This document shows positions 1 through 4,787 of a stretch of DNA of 6,662 nucleotides, piece after piece (within the stretch, counting starts at the first letter, position 1; each line of letters begins with the position of its first letter). The stretch spans positions 1 to 6,662 of the forward strand of contig JABSQL010000008.1 in assembly GCA_013215865.1 (NCBI GenBank), written 5' to 3'. The notes below the pieces were generated by a model. It had not been told where the DNA came from. It ran no database searches and saw only the letters and a program-made list of their open reading frames with translations. The translations under genes were made by a program, and so were the position numbers. Origin of the DNA: Candidatus Margulisiibacteriota bacterium (lineage in GTDB: Bacteria; Margulisbacteria; Marinamargulisbacteria; DT-59).

Positions 1-437
1 TTTCCTTCACGTTTTTCTTCAAGGTCTTTGTACCGCTTCTCAAGGGTTTCTCTACTGTCTAATATTGCACTTTGATCTGATGCCCAAGCACCGATGTTGC
101 TTTCACGGGGTCGGCTATTAAAATAATCATCTGCTTCTTTGTCTGTTGTGGATGTAATATCACCCTGAACACGAATTTGCTTACCCAACTTTTCCCAGTG
201 AAAAGTGAGAGATGCTTTGGGTGTTTCCTTTAAAGATATCGCTTTTTTGGAGTGCATATTGGTAAAAAAAGAGAGGCCTTTCTCAGATATATGCTTGACA
301 AGAATCATACGACCATCTGGTTAGCCCGTGTCATCAACAGTGGATAGACATGCCGCATTCGGTATGTCTATTTGGGGGTGACGGTTCGCATCATCTAACC
401 AAGAAGTGAGCGTCGCAATGGGGTCATCACTATTCAA
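1..437 (-). pseudogene. pdxH: Pyridoxamine 5'-phosphate oxidase, partial, interrupted by in-frame TAA
   Basis: PdxH is a cytosolic FMN enzyme that oxidises pyridoxamine/pyridoxine 5'-phosphate to pyridoxal 5'-phosphate (PLP salvage). The minus-strand frame reads ILNSDDPIATLTSWLDDA, then ACLSTVDDTG, a TAA (323-321), PDGRMILVKHISEKG, FHWEKLGKQIRVQGD and YFNSRPRESNIGAWAS. This follows E. coli PdxH (ATVDEHGQPYQRIVLLKH, HSRPRDSQIGAW) without indels. E. coli has Gln at the stop position, so one C-to-T change (CAA to TAA) explains it. After the stop the frame stays open for 106 codons to the window edge; the C-terminus is outside. The only plausible start is TTG (437-435), because TAG lies at 452-450 and no ATG follows before the stop. 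It overlaps the MFS TGA and has no Shine-Dalgarno. The E. coli N-terminal arm is absent. A restart at ATG 308-306 would lose the conserved Arg before MILVK. It may be a recent pseudogene, a sequencing error or a readthrough gene. Confidence 0.85.
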
Positions 438-1585
438 GATGAACCACTGCTACGATCAAAAACAGACATAAAGACAACCAAAGTGATGAGAAGCAAGAGT
501 GCAAAAATACTATAAATAGACCCCCATAGGTGAAAAATCATAGGGGTTGCCACCATTGTACCAATAATGCGGCTCAGGCTATTCACTGAGACGTATAGTC
601 CCATAAGCTCACCCTCTTTATCTGAATCACCTGTAATGGATAATAGGGCGGGCAAATAAGCATGTATCAATCCTGCACCGATTGCAAATATTGCAAGGGC
701 GATTAATAAGAGTGGAACAGTACCTGACACGCCTAATGCGATCATTCCTATGGAAATAATAAAGAGGCCAATATTGGTATATGTTTTGGGATTTCCGGCT
801 CTTTTTCTCACAATTGTTGCTTGGACCAGCAGCATCATTAAGCCAATATAGAAAAATAACCAACTATTTTGATTTTTCAAGAATCCAAATTGATGATCTG
901 TAAATATAGAAAAAGTGGCTTCAAATCCTGAAAATATGGAAAAGAAGACAAGTTGTAATGTAAATAAGGCCAGTAAATTTTTATTTGAACCGATGCGTTT
1001 CAAAGATTTAAAGAAATGCGTGGAATGGGACCTTCGGTTTTTTGGCTCTTTCAAGAATAGAATGTTTAAGATGAGTGAGCAAAAAGACAACGATCCTGCT
1101 ATGATTGCAGCTAAAGCATGGGAATTTGACTTAAATGCCAAAATGCCAATAGCAGGCCCCACAATAAATGCAACTCCAAATGAAATTCCTAGCACGGCCA
1201 TTCCTTTGGGGCGATCTTCTTTGGAAGTAATATCTGCAATATATGCACGTGCCGTTCCGATGTTACCACCTGAAAACCCATCAAGCATGCGAGAAATCAG
1301 AAATACGGGAAATGTGTTGGCCATGGCAAAAATGATGTAAGATATTACGGTTCCAATTTGACTTACAATTAAAACAGGTTTTCGACCGACTCTATCTGAC
1401 ATCCACCCCAGAACGGGTGCTGCAATCAACTGTGCCACAGAATAAGATGTAAGAAGAGCGGTGATACTTAGATAAGATAAATTAAAGTCCACAAATATTT
1501 GTGGCATAATTGGGATGAGCATCGCAAAGCCAATAAGCTCTGTTGTCATCACCAAAAAAATAATGCTAAGAGATTTTTTATCCAT
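434..1585 (-). CDS. MFS drug/metabolite efflux transporter, TetA-like (DHA1 type)
   Basis: This inner-membrane major facilitator of 383 aa has about 12 hydrophobic helices, the usual length for drug:H+ antiporters. Motif A is G60-WMSDRVGRKP in the loop after TM2. An R99-MLDG stretch with AYIADIT (114-120) resembles the motif B region of TetA proteins. A motif-C-like antiporter signature, GISFGVAFIVGPAIG, occupies 133-147. A central basic loop lies near 171-190. The substrate cannot be read from sequence; the family includes tetracycline and multidrug exporters. I place the start at ATG 1585-1583. The frame is open to a TTG at 1612, but that would put the TATAAT promoter box (1595-1600) inside the gene, and the extra residues lack family character. 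There is no Shine-Dalgarno, so the message is probably leaderless. The TGA stop overlaps the TTG start of the pdxH remnant, suggesting former translational coupling. Confidence 0.9.
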   Translation of the reverse strand: MDKKSLSIIFLVMTTELIGFAMLIPIMPQIFVDFNLSYLSITALLTSYSVAQLIAAPVLGWMSDRVGRKPVLIVSQIGTVISYIIFAMANTFPVFLISRMLDGFSGGNIGTARAYIADITSKEDRPKGMAVLGISFGVAFIVGPAIGILAFKSNSHALAAIIAGSLSFCSLILNILFLKEPKNRRSHSTHFFKSLKRIGSNKNLLALFTLQLVFFSIFSGFEATFSIFTDHQFGFLKNQNSWLFFYIGLMMLLVQATIVRKRAGNPKTYTNIGLFIISIGMIALGVSGTVPLLLIALAIFAIGAGLIHAYLPALLSITGDSDKEGELMGLYVSVNSLSRIIGTMVATPMIFHLWGSIYSIFALLLLITLVVFMSVFDRSSGSS

Positions 1586-1594
1586 TAGCAGGCT

Positions 1595-1623
1595 ATTATA
1601 AGCCAAATACAACTATAGTTAAA
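1595..1623 (-). promoter_or_regulatory. Sigma70-like promoter of the MFS gene, probably leaderless
   Basis: A perfect TATAAT -10 box lies on the minus strand at 1600-1595, with a weak -35 (TTTAAC, 1623-1618) at 17 bp. Only 9 nt separate the -10 box from ATG 1585, so transcription should start about 2-3 nt before the start codon. Confidence 0.55.
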
Positions 1624-1647
1624 TACAGCTGCTCAAAAACAACCTAT

Positions 1648-2115
1648 TTAACTAGAGATTGGAAGTGTAATAGTCAAAACACCATTTTTATATTCTGCTT
1701 TAGCTTGTTTGGTATTAATATCAGAATCTAGATAAAACGAATGAATAACTTCACGTTCATTTGTAGATTTAACCTGATTGTCATTATCATTATACTCAAC
1801 AATATCTAACAGATTCTCTTTCAATACAATAGCCAGTTTATTCCGGTCCCGATCTGGCAGAGGTAATGTAATGCTAACAGATTCTGGGCCTCTTTTAATG
1901 TCAACCGGAAGAGATAAGGTGTTTTTCGACTTTATAGACGACAATATTTCTTCATCAGATAAACTATGCGCCATATTTAACCCACCAGAAAACCCAACAT
2001 TGGAGACATATGCCTCGATATCAAATCCTTTTTCCCAAAGCGATTTATGCGATTCTAGGGTATCTAAAGTGATATTCCTATCTAAACAACGATCTTGATT
2101 AAAAACATCCATCAT
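1648..2115 (-). CDS. Small heat shock protein, Hsp20/alpha-crystallin family
   Basis: This is a probable ATP-independent cytoplasmic holdase chaperone of 155 aa. The alpha-crystallin domain covers roughly residues 77-153, starting SVSITLPLPD. It contains the strand VIHSFYLDSDINTKQAKA and ends in the family hallmark YKNGVLTITLP, matching the canonical A-x-Y-x-N-G-V-L-x-I-x-L-P. The N-terminal region of about 76 residues is divergent and Ser/Asp-rich. The protein stops two residues after LPI, so the usual C-terminal extension with the I-x-I/V oligomerisation motif is missing. The start is chosen from AAAGGAG 5 nt before ATG 2115 (a second ATG follows at 2112); an upstream in-frame GTG is less likely because it would overlap this site. 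It lies 88 bp downstream of doxX on the same strand, so cotranscription is possible. I saw no CIRCE element or sigma32-type promoter. Confidence 0.82.
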   Translation of the reverse strand: MMDVFNQDRCLDRNITLDTLESHKSLWEKGFDIEAYVSNVGFSGGLNMAHSLSDEEILSSIKSKNTLSLPVDIKRGPESVSITLPLPDRDRNKLAIVLKENLLDIVEYNDNDNQVKSTNEREVIHSFYLDSDINTKQAKAEYKNGVLTITLPISS

Positions 2116-2127
2116 ACAAGCTCCTTT
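2116..2127 (-). promoter_or_regulatory. Shine-Dalgarno of the Hsp20 gene
   Basis: On the minus strand AAAGGAG precedes ATG 2115 by 5 nt and the following ATG 2112 by 8 nt. This decides the start in favour of MMDVFNQ over the longer open frame. Confidence 0.75.
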
Positions 2128-2183
2128 CACAATGCTTACCTATATGAACGTGGATCAGAGGTTATAAGATGTACCGAATTTTT

Positions 2184-2211
2184 CTTGTATAATTTATTTA
2201 TGCCTACTCAA
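2184..2211 (-). promoter_or_regulatory. Possible promoter for the Hsp20 gene
   Basis: The minus strand carries TTGAGT (2211-2206), which overlaps the doxX stop codon, then a 16-bp spacer and TACAAG (2189-2184). Each hexamer matches the sigma70 consensus at 4 of 6 positions. It would give a leader of about 60 nt containing the Shine-Dalgarno. The region is AT-rich, so chance matches are likely and readthrough from doxX is an alternative. Confidence 0.25.
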
Positions 2212-2638
2212 TCTTAGATTGAATCGCAGAGTCTACAGAATAATGACCCGGTCCAACTAAGAATATGCACATATAAACGAACAAATACAGCAACGCTAAT
2301 TCTTTTTTAGCCAGAGGGTCTCCAGCATGAATAACAAATGCAGCAACAGAAAAATTAAACATCAAAGGCATTAAGGAAAATCGTGTAAATAAGCCCAGGA
2401 TGAGGGCAGCACTACAACCTACTTCTGCAAAAATAACCAGCGCTAAGCTCACTGCTGATCCGATACCTAAAGGATCTGGGAAAATGGGTGCAAGCTGTTC
2501 AAAACGGACTATTTTGGGAATGCCATGCAATAGAATCATTGGGAGTCCAAACCCAAGCCTTAACACAAGAAGCCCCCAGCTTTTCCATGATGCACTTTCA
2601 GGCGCAATCATCATCTTCAAAAACGGTTTAATAGCCAT
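2204..2638 (-). CDS. DoxX-family integral membrane protein
   Basis: This four-helix membrane protein of 144 aa is of normal DoxX length. Family features are an N-terminal LRLGFGLPMILLHGIPKI (26-43), a second helix with FAEVGCSAALILGLFTR (70-86), then H104-AGDPLAKKELALLYL (104-118) and a terminal GPGHYSVD (129-136). DoxX proteins are often annotated as putative quinone-linked oxidoreductase subunits, and some have roles in redox or sulfur stress, but the biochemical role of most is unknown. The start is ATG 2638, set by GAGGAGGT five bases upstream; the frame extends to 2689, but that stretch contains the promoter. It is transcribed divergently from pth and lies upstream of the Hsp20 gene, with which it may form a stress-related transcription unit. 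The stop is TAG. Confidence 0.87.
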   Translation of the reverse strand: MAIKPFLKMMIAPESASWKSWGLLVLRLGFGLPMILLHGIPKIVRFEQLAPIFPDPLGIGSAVSLALVIFAEVGCSAALILGLFTRFSLMPLMFNFSVAAFVIHAGDPLAKKELALLYLFVYMCIFLVGPGHYSVDSAIQSKIE

Positions 2639-2651
2639 TATTACCTCCTCA
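2639..2651 (-). promoter_or_regulatory. Strong Shine-Dalgarno of doxX
   Basis: On the minus strand GAGGAGGT stands 4-5 nt before ATG 2638. It fixes the start at MAIKPFLK and rejects the 17-residue upstream extension. Confidence 0.85.
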
Positions 2652-2664
2652 AAAAAAGTAGTGT

Positions 2665-2694
2665 ATTGTATCATCTCAGGCATTCGCAAAACAA
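2665..2694 (-). promoter_or_regulatory. Promoter of the doxX gene
   Basis: Minus-strand -35 TTGTTT (2694-2689), an 18-bp spacer and -10 TACAAT (2670-2665). It predicts a short leader of about 20 nt that carries the strong Shine-Dalgarno. Its -35 abuts the -35 of the divergent pth promoter. Confidence 0.55.
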
Positions 2695-2711
2695 GGCATA
2701 TCCTTTATACT
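2683..2711 (+). promoter_or_regulatory. Promoter of pth, probably leaderless
   Basis: Plus-strand -35 TTCGCA (2683-2688, 4 of 6 matches), a 17-bp spacer and -10 TATACT (2706-2711, 5 of 6). The predicted start of transcription, near 2717-2719, falls within a few bases of GTG 2719 and ATG 2722. There is no Shine-Dalgarno. Confidence 0.55.
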
Positions 2712-2721
2712 ATTAAACGTG

Positions 2722-3294
2722 ATGATTATTGTTGCAGGTTTAGGAAATCCAGGGAAAGAATATTCAGGTACCCGACATAACATTGGGTATAGTGCCATTG
2801 ATTACATGGTCGATCAGTACGCCTTTCAAAAAAAAGGTACCACGTTTAAATCCAAATGTTTTCAAGGAAGAGTCGGTCGGCATCATATTATGATGTTGAA
2901 GCCAGAGACCTATATGAATTTATCAGGAGATGCGATTCATTTGGCCAAGCAATACTACAAAATACCTTCAACACAGGTGATTGTCATTTATGATGATGTA
3001 GATACAAATTTTGAAATAATCAGAATACGCAAGCAGGGAGGACCCGGAACCCATAATGGTATGAAGTCTATTGTGCATATGATCGGAAATGATTTTATGA
3101 GAATTCGCATCGGTATTGGGCCCAAGCCTGAGAAATGGGAACTCAATTCCTTTGTTTTATCTGATTTTAACGCCTTCGAAAAGAAGACATTGCCTACAAT
3201 CCTTAAAAATACCAGTGATGCGGTGATGTGTATTATAGATAAAGGGATTGATACGGCAATGAATCAGTTTAATAAAAAAACACCGTCTATCTAA
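2722..3294 (+). CDS. pth: Peptidyl-tRNA hydrolase
   Basis: Pth is an essential cytosolic esterase that cleaves peptidyl-tRNA released from stalled ribosomes and so recycles tRNA. At 190 aa it is of normal length. It opens with MIIVAGLGNPGKEY (conserved N9) and TRHNIGY (catalytic His H19). It continues with KPETYMNLSG (N66) and VIYDDVD (D91, equivalent to E. coli D93), then GGPGTHNGMKSI (N112) and FMRIRIGIG. All catalytic and substrate-binding positions known from E. coli Pth are present. The usual GGHNG is GTHNG here, a variant I recall from Firmicutes-type enzymes. I use ATG 2722; GTG 2719 directly before it is an equal alternative. Neither has a Shine-Dalgarno and the TATACT box lies only 7-10 nt upstream. 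The gene is convergent with the cupin gene, 14 bp apart. The usual neighbours of pth (rplY, ychF, prs) are absent. Confidence 0.95.
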   Translation: MIIVAGLGNPGKEYSGTRHNIGYSAIDYMVDQYAFQKKGTTFKSKCFQGRVGRHHIMMLKPETYMNLSGDAIHLAKQYYKIPSTQVIVIYDDVDTNFEIIRIRKQGGPGTHNGMKSIVHMIGNDFMRIRIGIGPKPEKWELNSFVLSDFNAFEKKTLPTILKNTSDAVMCIIDKGIDTAMNQFNKKTPSI

Positions 3295-3309
3295 CGGCAA
3301 AGGATTGCC
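3274..3309 (-). terminator. Putative terminator between convergent cupin and pth genes
   Basis: On the minus strand, CCGT (3297-3294) and ACGG (3286-3283) form a 4-bp stem, extendable by two G-U pairs, followed after TG by seven T residues (3280-3274). This suits termination after the cupin gene. A second hairpin, GGCAA-AGGA-TTGCC (3296-3309), partly overlaps it and has no T tract; it could hinder readthrough from pth. Both stems are short. Confidence 0.35.
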
Positions 3310-3671
3310 TATACATGGCGTCCATAATCATCTTCAATGCGAATGATATCATCTTCGCCAAAATAATCGCCTCGTTGTATTTCTATAAAAATGACCGTTT
3401 CATCTTTGGTATTGGCAATACGGTGTGCGGCTTCTTTTGGGATATGAATCACATCGCCAGCAGAATGTTCCATTTCTTGACCATCAAGGGTAATGATGGC
3501 GGTACCTTGAACGATAGTCCAAACTTCTTCACGTCTAAGATGTTTCTGATAACTTAAACGTGCGTGGGGATTAACGGTTATTTTTTTGACTTTACAACAG
3601 TCTTCATCCAATAAAACATCATATCGTCCCCAAGGGCGTTCTTCTGTTTCCAAAGGGGGTGTTGTTTTCAT
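3309..3671 (-). CDS. Stand-alone cupin, mannose-6-phosphate isomerase type II C-terminal domain
   Basis: This 120-residue protein is a single cupin barrel matching the C-terminal isomerase part of bifunctional ManC/AlgA enzymes. It begins with ERPWGRYDVL (11-20). The metal-binding cupin motif 1 lies in LSYQKHLRREEVWTIVQG, with Q42, H44 and E49 as expected ligands, and motif 2 in GDVIHIPKEAAHRI, with H83. The family end FIEIQRGDYFGEDDIIRIEDDYGR is intact. Such domains interconvert mannose-6-phosphate and fructose-6-phosphate, feeding GDP-mannose. No nucleotidyltransferase domain is fused or adjacent here, so activity on its own is likely but not certain. The start ATG 3671 has no Shine-Dalgarno and sits 6 nt after a perfect TATAAT, so the A of ATG is the predicted first transcribed base. 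Neighbouring glycan genes fit a sugar-nucleotide role. The stop is TAG. Confidence 0.88.
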   Translation of the reverse strand: MKTTPPLETEERPWGRYDVLLDEDCCKVKKITVNPHARLSYQKHLRREEVWTIVQGTAIITLDGQEMEHSAGDVIHIPKEAAHRIANTKDETVIFIEIQRGDYFGEDDIIRIEDDYGRHV

Positions 3672-3677
3672 GTTTCA

Positions 3678-3706
3678 ATTATATACGTTCATGATCTATT
3701 TTTCAA
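3678..3706 (-). promoter_or_regulatory. Near-consensus promoter of the cupin gene, leaderless
   Basis: Minus-strand -35 TTGAAA (3706-3701), a spacer of exactly 17 bp, and -10 TATAAT (3683-3678). Six bases later comes ATG 3671, so the expected +1 coincides with the A of the start codon. This is the clearest promoter in the window. Confidence 0.75.
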
Positions 3707-3739
3707 TTGAGGCATTCTGGATCATCACACACAATGTCG

Positions 3740-3755
3740 CATAATATATATTATG
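3740..3755. promoter_or_regulatory. Perfect 16-bp AT-rich palindrome upstream of the cupin gene
   Basis: CATAATATATATTATG is its own reverse complement. It lies in the 117-bp gap between the GH26-like stop and the cupin start, 33 bp upstream of the cupin -35. It lacks a T tract, so it is a poor terminator. It may be an operator for a dimeric regulator; no regulator is named by the sequence. Confidence 0.35.
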
Positions 3756-3788
3756 TTGCGTTGAGAGGGTTCTTTTTATACATGATGT

Positions 3789-4754
3789 CTATTGAGGTGC
3801 ATCCTTATTCACGGATAGTGTTTGTAGATCGTCTAACTTACCTTCGAAATTTTCAACAAAAATCATTAGGTTGGTTTTGTATGGTTCTTCCATCATCCAG
3901 GTATCTGTTTCAAGAAACGTCATACTCCACAATTTTACTGGTTTCAATCCACCTTCCAATGCATCTGAAAAAAGATTAAGATCCTTTAACCATGATGATG
4001 ATTTAGGTAGCCTAAAAGATGTGAGCATCAAAGGTTTAGTGCTATATTCTAGACTCAACATCATCACCACATTTTCTATTTCACTCAATACGGGTTTTCG
4101 CTCTAAAGAGTATTGACCAATACCAATCCAATCCACATAATCATCACCTGGGTAGCTTTGGGCAATTAAAGACAATTCATTGGAATCTCTGGGCACATAA
4201 ATGGACCATACCCAAATGGCATTTTCCGCACCAATATCACGGAATCGGTTCACAACATACTGAAATATTTCTTTATATTCCTCAACATCCCAGTGACCTT
4301 TCATAAATCCCCATGGGTAGTCTGGTGAATTTATATAAGGTGCAAACTGGATAAAAACAGGGTACTGAAAAAATTTCACATGCTCTGCCCATCTATCAAT
4401 GTATTCATCCATATCACCCTCAAGAATATGGGCGGGCAACACCACGTCTATTTCCGCCTGCTGCCAAGGTTGCCAACTGATTTGAACGATTGATCCCCAT
4501 TTTAAAAATAATTGTCCTTGAGCCATTGGAAACGGTTGATTCCAATCTACCTTAAAAATAGAAAGGTGCGGTGTTTTTTTTAGAGACGATTTAAATGCGT
4601 TAAATGCCTTCATATTATCTGTTACTTCAAGCAGATTCAATCCAAAATACCTGGGTTCTGAACCATTTTCAGGACGATCCGTTGATTTGAAGACCCAAAA
4701 AGTCACTGTGATTCCAATTATAATGCAAATAATAGCGAAAATTATACGTTTCAT
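3789..4754 (-). CDS. Membrane-anchored GH26-like protein lacking the catalytic glutamates
   Basis: This 321-residue protein has an N-terminal hydrophobic segment (about 4-22) with no obvious signal peptidase site, so it is probably a signal anchor with the rest outside the cytoplasm. The body follows the GH26 (beta-mannanase-like) TIM barrel: ISWQPW (92-97), YPVFIQFAPYINSPDYPWG (131-149), FRDIGAENAIWVWS (171-184), SYPGDDYVDWIGIGQYS (200-216) and KPLMLTSF (240-247). In active family members these read WEPW, FAHEMNGDWYPWG and P-x-M-I-x-E-F. Here the acid/base His-Glu pair is P139-Y140, the nucleophile Glu is S246, and the WEPW Glu is Q95. The fold is therefore clear but hydrolysis is unlikely; a glycan-binding or scaffold role is inferred. 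It lies 33 bp after the GT39 gene on the same strand, yet has its own extended -10 promoter. The start ATG 4754 has no Shine-Dalgarno. The stop is TAG. Confidence 0.8.
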   Translation of the reverse strand: MKRIIFAIICIIIGITVTFWVFKSTDRPENGSEPRYFGLNLLEVTDNMKAFNAFKSSLKKTPHLSIFKVDWNQPFPMAQGQLFLKWGSIVQISWQPWQQAEIDVVLPAHILEGDMDEYIDRWAEHVKFFQYPVFIQFAPYINSPDYPWGFMKGHWDVEEYKEIFQYVVNRFRDIGAENAIWVWSIYVPRDSNELSLIAQSYPGDDYVDWIGIGQYSLERKPVLSEIENVVMMLSLEYSTKPLMLTSFRLPKSSSWLKDLNLFSDALEGGLKPVKLWSMTFLETDTWMMEEPYKTNLMIFVENFEGKLDDLQTLSVNKDAPQ

Positions 4755-4763
4755 TTATTCGTC

Positions 4764-4772
4764 ATTGTACCA
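4764..4772 (-). promoter_or_regulatory. Extended -10 promoter of the GH26-like gene, probably leaderless
   Basis: The minus strand has TGG directly followed by TACAAT (4772-4764), an extended -10 (TGn) element. The best -35 at 17 bp (TTTAGT) is poor, as expected for extended -10 promoters. Nine bases separate the box from ATG 4754, leaving a leader of about 3 nt. Confidence 0.5.
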
Positions 4773-4787
4773 TGACTATTTCAGCGA

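Noticed and set aside
321..323. Recoded genetic code in which TAA encodes Gln
   Set aside because: Hsp20 ends at TAA right after the terminal LPI of its domain, and pth ends at TAA at normal length. TAA therefore acts as a stop in this genome, and a local mutation or sequencing error in pdxH is simpler.
1586..1612. Longer MFS protein starting at TTG 1612
   Set aside because: The added codons contain the TATAAT promoter box and have no family similarity; ATG 1585 gives the usual MFS N-terminus.
2116..2203. CIRCE or sigma32 heat-shock control of the Hsp20 gene
   Set aside because: I found no TTAGCACTC/GAGTGCTAA inverted repeat and no CTTGAA with a CCCCAT-type -10 in the gap.
2639..2689. 17-residue N-terminal extension of DoxX
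   Set aside because: The stretch contains the GAGGAGGT ribosome site and the -10 box, and MAIKPFLK follows at the correct spacing.
2400..2780. Plus-strand frame of 126 codons antisense to doxX and overlapping pth
   Set aside because: Shadow of two well-supported genes. The peptide has no family features.
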